From: an uncultured Bacilli bacterium
GTDB taxonomy: Bacteria; Bacillota_I; Bacilli_A; RF39; UBA660
NCBI GenBank assembly: GCA_944358455.1
Contig: CALVRE010000026.1
Coordinates: 1 to 43,286, forward strand
DNA length: 43,286 nucleotides
Direction of reading: 5' to 3'
The notes under the pieces were generated by a model. It made no database searches. It was not told where the DNA came from and was given only the letters and a program-made list of their open reading frames with translations. The position numbers and the translations under genes were made by a program. Shown in pieces: positions 24,866 through 32,128 of the stretch. The stretch's first letter is position 1. Each line of letters begins with the position of its first letter.

Positions 24866-25728
24866 AATTCTTCACCATCCTTAAAATGATATAAATAAAG
24901 ATCATTTAAATCTGGCGTTAAAAGTGTCGCACCTTCTATTTTCTCATCACTTAATAAATGAAGATAGGTTTCTTCCCTTCCAACTTTGCGATTCACAATC
25001 GTATATTTTTCATAATTGACAACATTGTCATTAGGAACAGTAAGTGCATACACTTTCCCTTCCATTTCTTTTAACAAAACTTCTGGGCGATCGTATGAAA
25101 TAATGGAACCATCTTTCATAATCATAATACGATCCGCAATTTCACTAATATCACTAACGATATGAGTAGATAATATGACAATTTTATCTTGACTAATCGA
25201 ACTAATCAAATTTTTAAAGTTCATACGTTCTTTTGGATCAAGACCTGCGGTTGGCTCATCTAAAATAACGATCTTAGGATCATTTAAAAGGCATACAGCA
25301 ATTCCTAATCGTTGATACATACCACCTGATAATGTTTTGATCTTATGATGACGTTTTTCTTCCAGATTCACTTTATGTAACAATTTGTCGATTTGAATTT
25401 TCGCATAACTTTTCTTTAATCCTTTCAAAGTTGCCATATAATACAAAAATTCTTCCACTTTAAAATTAGGGTACATTCCTAAATGTTGTGGCATATATCC
25501 AATGTCACAAAGATATTGTTCTTTTAATTTCATAATATTTTTACCATCGTAAAAAATTTCTCCACTCGTTGGTTTAATAATATCGACAATCATTCGTAAT
25601 AAGGTTGTCTTACCACTACCATTCGCACCTAGTAGGGCAGTTAACCCTGGTTGTAATGTTAAAGTCACACGATCGACTGCCAATTTACTACCATATTGTT
25701 TGGTCAATTTGTTTAAATTTAATTCCAT
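24862..25728 (-). CDS. ABC transporter ATP-binding protein
   Basis: This 288-residue ATPase has Walker A GANGSGKTT (34-42), Q-loop Gln80, signature LSGGM (132-136), Walker B IVILDEP (152-158) and a switch His in LSTHIVSDI. The C-terminal 70 residues after the ATPase core are typical of exporters of the BcrA/EcsA type. ATG at 25728 is chosen since GGGAGG lies 9 bases upstream, whereas it would touch the ATG at 25737. It overlaps the preceding membrane-protein gene by 10 nt. It powers the two ABC-2 permeases. Confidence 0.92.
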   Translation of the reverse strand: MELNLNKLTKQYGSKLAVDRVTLTLQPGLTALLGANGSGKTTLLRMIVDIIKPTSGEIFYDGKNIMKLKEQYLCDIGYMPQHLGMYPNFKVEEFLYYMATLKGLKKSYAKIQIDKLLHKVNLEEKRHHKIKTLSGGMYQRLGIAVCLLNDPKIVILDEPTAGLDPKERMNFKNLISSISQDKIVILSTHIVSDISEIADRIMIMKDGSIISYDRPEVLLKEMEGKVYALTVPNDNVVNYEKYTIVNRKVGREETYLHLLSDEKIEGATLLTPDLNDLYLYHFKDGEEF

Positions 25729-26453
25729 AATAGACATCCTCCCTCTTCTTCCATCTTGATGAAATATTTATGAATACTAAAGAGAAAATACACGATCGAA
25801 CTGATCAAAATCGCCACTGATAAGGCAATTGAAGAAATCGCATGAAAACTTGAAATCAACAAAAAACTAATGATGTTAACACATATAAAAATTCCTAAGA
25901 AAAGCATTTTACTATGAAAGTAAATACTAAGATGAAATAATAAAGCAAACGATAAAAAGAATGGGAAAAAGCCATAACACAAAATCGTTACAAAATCATA
26001 AGGTGTTAGAAAAAACGTGTAGAGGCTTAAAAAGAAAAGCAACACCATATGTAACAAGCCGATAATCATAATTTTATATAACAACACTTTTTCAGTCGAT
26101 ATCATGCACGTTTTTTCGATCTCCCATGTTCCATAAGAAATATTTTGTAAAAAACTAAGAATCAAAATAAACGTCATAAGACTACTGATAAACGTAATAA
26201 AAAATAAAGCCTGATCTTTCACAATGTGATAAATTCCAAAAAGAAAGATAACACTGACCAATAATTCTAGTAATAGCCAACTTTTCTTGCCACTGAACGT
26301 AACCATCAAAGCTTGCTTTACTTTTGATATTTCAAAACGATCATCGATTGTTTTGGGCAAATATGTCGCACAAAGTTCTACTAAAGATTCGATTTTCTCT
26401 CGTTTTACTTCTGGCACTGTATAATCTTTTAGTTTTCGTTTCCAATTATTCAT
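25719..26453 (-). CDS. Six-helix membrane protein linked to the ECF sigma gene, possible anti-sigma
   Basis: This is a 244-residue protein with a basic cytoplasmic N-terminus of about 60 residues and six hydrophobic segments. I do not recognise a named family. Its gene overlaps the sigma gene by 8 nt on one side and the ABC ATPase by 10 nt on the other. A membrane protein with a soluble N-terminal arm directly after an ECF sigma gene is the usual place of an anti-sigma factor; no zinc-binding HxxxCxxC anti-sigma motif is visible, so this remains inference. The start at 26453 has AAGGTGG upstream. It could instead be an accessory subunit of the transporter. Confidence 0.7.
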   Translation of the reverse strand: MNNWKRKLKDYTVPEVKREKIESLVELCATYLPKTIDDRFEISKVKQALMVTFSGKKSWLLLELLVSVIFLFGIYHIVKDQALFFITFISSLMTFILILSFLQNISYGTWEIEKTCMISTEKVLLYKIMIIGLLHMVLLFFLSLYTFFLTPYDFVTILCYGFFPFFLSFALLFHLSIYFHSKMLFLGIFICVNIISFLLISSFHAISSIALSVAILISSIVYFLFSIHKYFIKMEEEGGCLLWN

Positions 26454-26976
26454 TCTTTCCACCTTCTCTCATCAATTCTTGTAATTTTCTTATTCCTAAA
26501 CGCAATCTAGATTTTATCGTCGCTTCCCTACAATCTAAAATATTAGCAATTTCTTTTGCTTTTAATCCATGATAATACTTGAGAATAATGACTTCTTTTT
26601 GTTCCTCACTAAGCATTTTCAAATAATCAGATATCTCTCGTTTACGTTCTTTTGCTAGGACGATATCGATTGGTAATGGATCACTCGCTTCGACTTCTTC
26701 TATTTCTTCCTCCCGGTAACAAGTTCTAAAGTAATCGTTACATAAATTACAAGCAATTCGATACAAGTAATGTAACGTTTTCCCTTTAAATACATAATGT
26801 TCCAAACTTTTCATAAATCTGAGATACGTCTCTTGTGTAATATCAAAAGCCCGTTCCCTATCTCCTAATTTTCGGAAGACAAATGAATACACATCAAAGT
26901 AAGTTTGATAAATCAATATTTCAAGCTCATCCTTATGGCCACTCTGAATAAGCTTGATCTGTTTTCTGTCCTTCAT
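26446..26976 (-). CDS. ECF-type RNA polymerase sigma factor
   Basis: This 176-residue sigma-70 family protein has region 2 at about residues 20-90 (FDVYSFVFRKLGDRERAFDITQETYLRFMK, with the -10-reading segment LHYLYRIACNLCNDYFR). Region 4 (about 115-170) has the helix-turn-helix LSEEQKEVIILKYYHGLKAKEIANIL and ATIKSRLRLGIRKLQEL. No regions 1 or 3, so it is an ECF sigma. GAGGAGGG lies just before the ATG. It leads a five-gene operon with a membrane protein and an ABC exporter, which suggests response to envelope stress or an antimicrobial. It probably activates its own promoter, which I could not identify. Confidence 0.88.
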   Translation of the reverse strand: MKDRKQIKLIQSGHKDELEILIYQTYFDVYSFVFRKLGDRERAFDITQETYLRFMKSLEHYVFKGKTLHYLYRIACNLCNDYFRTCYREEEIEEVEASDPLPIDIVLAKERKREISDYLKMLSEEQKEVIILKYYHGLKAKEIANILDCREATIKSRLRLGIRKLQELMREGGKNE

Positions 26977-27040
26977 ATAGCCCTCCTCACTTATATAACG
27001 ATTTTATCGCCAAAAAAGATTAATTTTTTTCTATTATATC

Positions 27041-27068
27041 AAAAAAAACTAGATCAAACGATCTAGTT
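27041..27068 (-). terminator. Terminator of tRNA-Glu
   Basis: AACTAGATC (27047-27055) pairs with GATCTAGTT (27060-27068) around a four-base loop; on the minus strand a T-run follows. Confidence 0.85.
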
Positions 27069-27077
27069 AGTATTCCA

Positions 27078-27153
27078 TGGTAGCCTGTATGGGGCTCGAA
27101 CCCATGTATATCGCCTTGAGAGGGCGACGTGTTAACCACTTCACCAACAGGCC
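27078..27153 (-). tRNA. tRNA-Glu (anticodon CTC)
   Basis: A complete 76-nt cloverleaf on the minus strand with encoded CCA: acceptor GGCCTGT/ACAGGCT (one G-U), anticodon stem TCGCC/GGCGA with loop CTCTCAA (anticodon CTC) and T-arm ATGGG/CCCAT with TTCGAGC. CTC reads GAG, which would complement a TTC isoacceptor located elsewhere. Confidence 0.93.
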
Positions 27154-27186
27154 ATGATAATAATGCTCTTCAAAGAAGGCATTATC

Positions 27187-27215
27187 ATTGTATCATTAAA
27201 TAGCTCTTTTGACAA
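27187..27215 (-). promoter_or_regulatory. tRNA-Glu promoter
   Basis: TTGTCA (27210-27215), 17-bp spacer and TACAAT (27187-27192) on the minus strand. The short 5' leader between promoter and tRNA can form an ATAATGC/GCATTAT hairpin that RNase P would remove. Confidence 0.65.
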
Positions 27216-27408
27216 TAGTTGAAATACTTTTGTCTTGTAATTTTTTATTTATTCATTTACCTTTTAATCTTATAAAGATAGCGTCATTCATTATTATATA
27301 GCTAGAGAATGTATAAAAAATTAGTACGAAATTTTGTAAATGTATTTTTCTTTATTGACTCTCTCGTTAACTGTAATGTTAAAGTATCAGTGAAAGGAGG
27401 AAAATATT
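27216..27408. other. AT-rich intergenic region at the left of the accessory island
   Basis: No gene is visible. The only structured part is at 27355-27385: TTGACT followed by an inverted repeat TTAAC (27367-27371) and GTTAA (27378-27382) in front of a weak -10, with GGAGG at 27396-27400 feeding the next frame. Confidence 0.5.
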
Positions 27409-27567
27409 ATAAAAAAAGATACTGAAATAATGATAGCACAACTTAAAATGTTCAAGATGTTATTGTTAGAAAATAAGCAAAAAAACGAACATTATGTAGT
27501 GAAAGAAAAGCCAAAGGTATTGGTTTTGACAAAAAAATTTAAAGGTAGATCTATTAAAGTTCTTTAA
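27409..27567 (+). pseudogene. Small ORF with a perfect ribosome site but no ATG/GTG/TTG start
   Basis: AAAGGAGG (27393-27400) is followed 8 bases later by ATA AAA AAA GAT, opening a clean 52-codon frame that ends with TAA at 27565-27567. The predicted product begins with two lysines, has a helical segment EIMIAQLKMFKMLLLEN and a basic C-terminus (TKKFKGRSIKVL). Either the original ATG has mutated to ATA, making a pseudogene, or translation begins at ATA or the preceding ATT, as is known for infC. An internal ATG at residue 8 has no ribosome site. I do not recognise the family; small basic ORFs of this kind are common on conjugative elements. Confidence 0.5.
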
Positions 27568-27597
27568 ATTATAGTATGATATTTATGAAAGGTATGG

Positions 27598-27987
27598 ATG
27601 CTTATGCTCTATAGAATAGGTGAGTTTTCGAAGCTTACTGGTATTTCAATTAGAACTTTAAGATATTATGATAGTATAGACTTGTTTAAACCTAGTGAAG
27701 TTGATTTATTTACTAGTTATAGATATTATAAAGAAGAACAAGTTAAGGATTTAAAACTTATTAATGAGTTAAAAGAAGTTGGTTTTACTTTAGAAGAAAT
27801 TAGAGATCATTGGAATCATTTCAATGAAGAATTATTTCTAAAAAGAAAAGAAAAATTATTAAAAGAAATTGAACTTAAAAATGAAGCGATTAAGAAAACA
27901 GATATTTTAAGAAGTAAACTTAAAGATGGTAAAATAAATGATAAAATTATAAATAAAGAAACTATTAAGAAAAAATCAATATTTTAG
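27598..27987 (+). CDS. Truncated MerR-family regulator
   Basis: This 129-residue protein carries the MerR winged-helix DNA-binding domain: YRIGEFSKLTGISIRTLRYYD (residues 5-25), a second wing around TSYRYY, and VKDLKLINELKEVGFTLEEI. A dimerising coiled coil follows (about 80-110). The usual GyrI-like ligand domain of BmrR/BltR relatives (another 150 residues) is absent, so it may bind DNA constitutively or respond to a bound metal or partner. ATG at 27598 has AAAGG five bases upstream; ATG at 27604 is possible. The VirD4-like gene starts 16 bases downstream with its own ribosome site, so the two form one unit. Confidence 0.85.
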   Translation: MLMLYRIGEFSKLTGISIRTLRYYDSIDLFKPSEVDLFTSYRYYKEEQVKDLKLINELKEVGFTLEEIRDHWNHFNEELFLKRKEKLLKEIELKNEAIKKTDILRSKLKDGKINDKIINKETIKKKSIF

Positions 27988-28002
27988 GAAAGGTGATATT
28001 TT

Positions 28003-29019
28003 GTGAAAAATACTAATTTAATTATTGGAGAAGTTAATACTTATAAGACTACAGGTGTTATGTTTCATGAAGTTTTAAATTCTATAAAAAAGGGAGAAAA
28101 TTTATTCATTTTAGATAATAAAGATGAATACTTTGGTACTTTTAAAAGTGTACTTGATGAGAACCATTATAATACTTTAGTTTTTAATTTAAGCAATGCT
28201 TATCAAAGTAATAGTTTTAATCCTTTATGGTTACCTTATAAATATTATAAAAGTGGCAATAAAGATAAAGCAATTGAACTTATTAAAGAAATAGGACTTG
28301 AGATATTCAAAACGGATAATCATAATCGTGATACTTTTTGGGAAAATAGTTCTGCCGATTATTTTATAGCTTTAGTTCTAACATTATTTAAAGAAGGAAA
28401 AGAAGAAGAAATTAATTTAGGTAGTATTCAAATTATGATTAATAAATATGATAATATGATTAAGTATTTTAATACTTTAGATGTTCTTGATCCTATTTAT
28501 ATTGCAGGAAGTAGTACTGCTTATGCTCCTAGGGATACAAGAGAAAGCATTTTTTCTGTTATGAAAATGGAGTTAAATGAGTTCTGTGTAAGAGAGATGC
28601 TATTGAATAATTTACTGGGTAATGATATTGATTTATCTAATATAAAGGAGAAAACAGCTATATTTATCATTGGTAATACAAAGGTTAATCGATTAGGTAA
28701 TATTTTAATAGATGAATTAGTTCATGTATTAATGGATAAAAAGATGCAGTTTACATTTTTCTTAGATGGATTATGTGATATACCAGTATTATTGGAGTTA
28801 AATAAACTATTAGATAAAAAAATGAAGTTGTTTGCAACAGTTCGCTCTTTAGAAGAGTTACAAGATAAATATGATAAGTATATAAAAAATAAATTCGAAA
28901 ACTGCGTTAAAAGTATTAATGTTGCTAGTAAAGATAATTTAATCAACATTGCTACTTCTTCTAAATATCCAGAATCTAAAGTTAATAAAGGAGTATATTT
29001 TAATATAGAAGAACTATAA
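28003..29019 (+). CDS. Soluble VirD4/TraG-like protein with altered ATPase motifs
   Basis: This 338-residue protein resembles the cytoplasmic part of conjugative coupling proteins (VirD4-like, CD1115 type). Matching blocks are GENLFILDNKDEYFG (where coupling proteins have a TDPKGEL box), FNPLW, DTFWENSSADYFIALVLTLF (like DPFWExxxxxLLxALILYL) and LFATVRSLEELQDKY. It lacks the two N-terminal membrane helices. Walker A is changed (Gly9...Tyr14-Lys15-Thr16 instead of Gly-Lys-Thr), and the Walker B Asp-Glu pair is Asp255-Gly256, so ATP hydrolysis is doubtful. The GTG start has GGTGAT upstream. It may be a remnant of an integrated element or a repurposed partner protein. Higher AT content than the neighbours supports transfer. 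Confidence 0.7.
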   Translation: MKNTNLIIGEVNTYKTTGVMFHEVLNSIKKGENLFILDNKDEYFGTFKSVLDENHYNTLVFNLSNAYQSNSFNPLWLPYKYYKSGNKDKAIELIKEIGLEIFKTDNHNRDTFWENSSADYFIALVLTLFKEGKEEEINLGSIQIMINKYDNMIKYFNTLDVLDPIYIAGSSTAYAPRDTRESIFSVMKMELNEFCVREMLLNNLLGNDIDLSNIKEKTAIFIIGNTKVNRLGNILIDELVHVLMDKKMQFTFFLDGLCDIPVLLELNKLLDKKMKLFATVRSLEELQDKYDKYIKNKFENCVKSINVASKDNLINIATSSKYPESKVNKGVYFNIEEL

Positions 29020-29124
29020 ATAGATTTTGAAGTTTCACAAATAGGTTTATACATGTAATAATCGATATAAAGTAAGTAGATAGCAAGATCTTAAATAGAA
29101 AAAAGACATGAGTATAAAGATAGC

Positions 29125-29166
29125 AAAAATGACATTTGAAGGGTAACCTAAAAATGTCATTTTTTT
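29125..29166 (+). terminator. Terminator of the MerR/VirD4-like unit
   Basis: AAAAATGACATTT (29125-29137) pairs with AAATGTCATTTTT (29152-29164), a 13-bp stem with T-run. Confidence 0.8.
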
Positions 29167-29222
29167 GAACTTAGAATTCGTATTTTAAAATTTCTTCTTA
29201 TATTTTTATAGAAATCATTTTC

Positions 29223-30872
29223 TCACCTTTTGTTTTGATTACTGATAAATAATTGAAAACGCTTTTGAATGCGATCAGGGCCAAGCAGTTTTAAAAGATA
29301 ATATAAATTAGGAGTTTGTGTACACCCCGTAATCGCAACACGAATTACCTCACAAATATCACGCATATTACCTTTATACATTTCTGGATGTTGTTTATAG
29401 CTTTTCATATCCGCTGCATAACCAAGTTTGGTAGCAAATGCCTTTAAGTGACTCATCCACTCTTCTTCATTATCTCGTACAGAATATACATCTAAATAAC
29501 GAGTAAGAATTGATTGATCATATTCTTTCTTTGGATCAAGATTTTGATAAGGGTTTCCTTGAAAGAAGATTTCATCATACATATACCCATGATAACGTAT
29601 CACATCAGGATAACTGGCAATATCTCTTCTAGGACGTGGAGTATTTCGTTCGATATCGAATACTTGGACACTATAATCTGGATATTTTCTAAGTAATTCC
29701 GCAAAAGAAGGATGATAAATCTCCATATAATGTAATGTTTGTTCATAAAGAGTCTCAGCTGTAATCGTACTAAAATAAATTTTGGAAATCGATTCTAATT
29801 TTTGGAGGTCAAATAGTGATCCCCCGACTGCCATTTTATCAAAAGAGAAGTTGAAATCATCAATGTCAGCATTCGGATTTTTTTGATACCACTCTTCAAA
29901 GTTACTATTCATAATCGTTGCTAAATAAAGCTTTACGGCAGGAGTTGGAATACCTGCTTCGTCATAATAAGTAATCGAACTTTCCGGATCATAACGTTTT
30001 GATAATTTACGAATTTTCGTTTCACTTTCCTTTTTCGTTAGAGGTGCTAAATGAGCATAAGTAGGAAGTGTAAAATGGAGAGCCTCAAATAACTCAATAT
30101 GAACAGGAACAGAAGACAACCATTCATCACCACGAATAACGTGTGTCGTGTGCATCAAATGATCATCGATAACATGAGCAAAATGATAAGTGGGAAGACC
30201 ATCTGATTTTAAAATCACAATATCCATGTCATTTTCTGGAAATTCGATCGTTCCTTTAATAGCATCCTTAAATTTGGTTTTACGTTCAAAACTTCCTCTT
30301 GATGCAAAACGAATGACATAAGATTCTCCATTTTTGATTCTCTCATATGTTTCTTCATTTGAAATATGGCGACATCGTGCCCATTTTCCATAATAACCAA
30401 TTCGTTCCTTTGCCTCTTCTTGTTTTTTACGAATGGCTTCTAGTTCTTCTTCTGTACAAAAACAAGGATACGCAAGACCTTCTCCAACCAAACGTTTGGC
30501 GAAAGATTGATAAATCTCCTTACGTTTTGATTGAATATAAGGAGCATATTTTCCTCCTTTGATAGGATCTTCATCTGTCTTAAAGTCATAAAGAGCCAAA
30601 TCGTGTAAAATTCCTTCGATACCATTTTCAACCATACGTTTTTGATCCGTATCTTCGATACGAAGGTAAAATACTCCATGACTTTGTTTCGCAAACTGAC
30701 TAGAAATAAAAGCAGCATATAAACTTCCCATGTGAACAAATCCCGTTGGGCTTGGGGCAAAACGAGTTACCATCGCGCCTTCTTCTAATTCCCTTTCTGG
30801 ATATTGCTTTTCATAATCACTAAAATCCGATATGTTGGGAAATAAAAAATTAGCTAATTCTTGATTTGACAT
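29223..30872 (-). CDS. gltX: Glutamyl-tRNA synthetase with N-terminal extension
   Basis: This 549-residue class I synthetase has FAPSPTGFVHMG (about 38-49), a His-Met-Gly variant of the HIGH signature, and KLSKR as the KMSKS loop. An extension of about 35 residues precedes the catalytic core (QELANFLFPNISDF), typical of a Clostridia-type GltX subgroup. The C-terminal anticodon domain ends with RIQKRFQLFISNQNK. ATG at 30872 is chosen for AGGAGTGAGAAT directly upstream. Many Firmicutes lack GlnRS and their GltX also charges tRNA-Gln; a tRNA-Gln gene lies just upstream here. Confidence 0.94.
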   Translation of the reverse strand: MSNQELANFLFPNISDFSDYEKQYPERELEEGAMVTRFAPSPTGFVHMGSLYAAFISSQFAKQSHGVFYLRIEDTDQKRMVENGIEGILHDLALYDFKTDEDPIKGGKYAPYIQSKRKEIYQSFAKRLVGEGLAYPCFCTEEELEAIRKKQEEAKERIGYYGKWARCRHISNEETYERIKNGESYVIRFASRGSFERKTKFKDAIKGTIEFPENDMDIVILKSDGLPTYHFAHVIDDHLMHTTHVIRGDEWLSSVPVHIELFEALHFTLPTYAHLAPLTKKESETKIRKLSKRYDPESSITYYDEAGIPTPAVKLYLATIMNSNFEEWYQKNPNADIDDFNFSFDKMAVGGSLFDLQKLESISKIYFSTITAETLYEQTLHYMEIYHPSFAELLRKYPDYSVQVFDIERNTPRPRRDIASYPDVIRYHGYMYDEIFFQGNPYQNLDPKKEYDQSILTRYLDVYSVRDNEEEWMSHLKAFATKLGYAADMKSYKQHPEMYKGNMRDICEVIRVAITGCTQTPNLYYLLKLLGPDRIQKRFQLFISNQNKR

Positions 30873-30927
30873 ATTCTCACTCCTACAAGAAAAAACATCT
30901 ATCGTTTGATAGATAAAACTTACTAAC

Positions 30928-30956
30928 AGTATAAAACAAATCATGATTATTTTCAA
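30928..30956 (-). promoter_or_regulatory. gltX proximal promoter
   Basis: TTGAAA (30951-30956), 17-bp spacer and TATACT (30928-30933) on the minus strand. It lies downstream of the small-RNA terminator, so gltX can be transcribed independently. Confidence 0.7.
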
Positions 30957-30964
30957 GTCGAAAG

Positions 30965-31053
30965 AAAAAGAAAAGGAGATATTCTCCCTTTCTGCGCGCG
31001 GTACAACTTACAACGTACTGCATGTAATTGCTTTCTTGTGCACGAACAATTAC
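30965..31053 (-). ncRNA. Candidate small RNA upstream of gltX
   Basis: An independent transcript of about 90 nt is framed by a strong promoter (31060-31088) and a terminator (AAAAGGAGA 30971-30979 with TCTCCCTTT 30983-30991, then T-rich). The RNA would fold into three hairpins: ATGTAATTG/CAATTACAT with a 16-nt loop, then GCAGTAC/GTACCGC with one A-C mismatch, then the terminator. No open reading frame is evident. It has no SRP-type GGAAGC loop and no T-box stem I, though GTACCGCG is reminiscent of a T-box core. The function is unknown. Confidence 0.5.
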
Positions 31054-31059
31054 ATTTTA

Positions 31060-31088
31060 AATATAGTATAAAACTGACTATTTGTCAA
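31060..31088 (-). promoter_or_regulatory. Strong promoter of the small RNA
   Basis: TTGACA (31083-31088), 17-bp spacer and TATATT (31060-31065) on the minus strand; TSS expected near 31053. Confidence 0.75.
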
Positions 31089-31111
31089 CTGGTTATATAC
31101 AATTTGCAAAT

Positions 31112-31133
31112 AAAAAAACCTTAATAAATAAGG
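31112..31133 (-). terminator. Terminator of tRNA-Gln
   Basis: CCTTA (31119-31123) pairs with TAAGG (31129-31133); T7 follows on the minus strand. The stem is short. Confidence 0.5.
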
Positions 31134-31146
31134 GGTTATTTCTAAT

Positions 31147-31222
31147 TGGCTGCCTCAGTTAGATTCGAACTAACGAAATGTCGGAGTCAGAGTCCGATGC
31201 CTTACCGCTTGGCTATGAGGCA
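31147..31222 (-). tRNA. tRNA-Gln (anticodon CTG)
   Basis: A complete 76-nt cloverleaf on the minus strand with encoded CCA: acceptor TGCCTCA/TGAGGCA with discriminator G, anticodon stem TCGGA/TCCGA with loop CTCTGAC (anticodon CTG), T-arm GTTAG/CTAAC with TTCGAAT. A TATAAT (31235-31240, minus) lies 12 bp upstream. Confidence 0.93.
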
Positions 31223-31271
31223 ATACCTATTAAGATTATACAACGAATTAGCGGAAAAGAAAAGCTTTTTT

Positions 31272-31796
31272 TTATTTCAAAATAAAACCTTGCTCAATCA
31301 GAGCATCTTCCAAGTATTCGCCTTTTTTTAGCAAAATCTTTTTTTCTTTGCGTTTCATAAATTGCTCGATTCTTCTATCCCACTCGCGATCTGCTCGGAT
31401 AATAAAGTTCTCATCTTGACCACGTTTTCGAAAATTATTTAAAAATTCTTCTTTTCTTGACTTATCAGGTAAAGCAATCCAAAAAGGAATCTTCAACTTT
31501 TCGAAATATTCCATTAGTGTGGGATCAGTAAATACCAACACCAAATCATACTCTTGACGAAGTTCCTGAATTTTATTGATATAATTCATTGGCCACTCCG
31601 GATTAGGAATTTTACCTTCTTTGATATTTTTGCGTAGCTCACGATCCATCGTATAAGCATTTGGATCAGTAAAAATAAAACGATAAAGGGACTGCCCAAT
31701 TTCCGCAACATTTTGATACTTCTTACCAAGTGTTGTTTTTCCTACTCCCGAAAATCCACAAATGATTTGACCTAATTGCTGTTTTTTTGATTCCAT
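31272..31796 (-). CDS. P-loop NTPase, nucleotide/nucleoside kinase-like
   Basis: This 174-residue protein has a P-loop GFSGVGKT at residues 14-21, a strand DLVLVFTDPTLMEYFEKL that carries a Walker-B-like aspartate, and a basic lid-like segment FLNNFRKRGQDENF. It resembles small P-loop kinases seen in phages and Firmicutes; the substrate cannot be named. The start at 31796 (GAGGTGG upstream) leaves 14 bp from the stop of the MGMT-like gene; an in-frame longer version overlapping that gene is unlikely. Co-transcribed with the MGMT-like and DUF1848 genes. Confidence 0.7.
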   Translation of the reverse strand: MESKKQQLGQIICGFSGVGKTTLGKKYQNVAEIGQSLYRFIFTDPNAYTMDRELRKNIKEGKIPNPEWPMNYINKIQELRQEYDLVLVFTDPTLMEYFEKLKIPFWIALPDKSRKEEFLNNFRKRGQDENFIIRADREWDRRIEQFMKRKEKKILLKKGEYLEDALIEQGFILK

Positions 31797-31810
31797 ATCA
31801 AGACCCACCT

Positions 31811-32107
31811 CTATACTTCCCAAAGATATTCTTTTAGGTTCACTTTCCCATTCCTTACGATAATTCCTTCTTGTTCTAGTAGTGATTGTTGTTCTGTCCA
31901 TCCATTCAATAACTTTCCACTACTATTTAACACTTTAAAACAAGGATAATCTCCGTAAAGTCCAGCATACTTGAGAGCTTTTCCAACCAGGCGTGAGTTC
32001 TTAGGTCGCCCCATCAACTTAGCAATCTGTCCATAAGTTGTCACTTTCCCATAGGGAATTTCCATGATAATTTCATATACTTCTAAAAAGAATGCTTCTG
32101 TATCCAT
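31811..32107 (-). CDS. Minimal MGMT-like protein
   Basis: This 98-residue protein consists of only the DNA-binding domain of O6-alkylguanine-DNA alkyltransferases. It has GKVTTYGQIAKLMGRPKNSRLVG with the Arg finger (Arg39) and an active-site loop YPCFKVLNSSGK. Cys56 is kept, but the usual Pro-Cys-His-Arg is Pro-Cys-Phe-Lys. Alkyltransferase-like proteins have Trp in place of the Cys, so this protein is between the two classes: methyl transfer may be weak, flagging damage for other repair systems is possible. GGTGAT is two bases before the ATG. First of a short operon with the P-loop gene. Confidence 0.85.
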   Translation of the reverse strand: MDTEAFFLEVYEIIMEIPYGKVTTYGQIAKLMGRPKNSRLVGKALKYAGLYGDYPCFKVLNSSGKLLNGWTEQQSLLEQEGIIVRNGKVNLKEYLWEV

Positions 32108-32128
32108 ATATCACCTATTTCTATATCA

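Noticed and set aside
30965-31053. T-box or riboswitch controlling gltX (GTACCGCG resembles a T-box core)
   Set aside because: There is no stem I or specifier region in the 50 nt available, and gltX has a separate promoter downstream of the terminator.
30965-31053. Small SRP RNA
   Set aside because: The conserved asymmetric loop and GNRA-type apical loop sequence are not visible.
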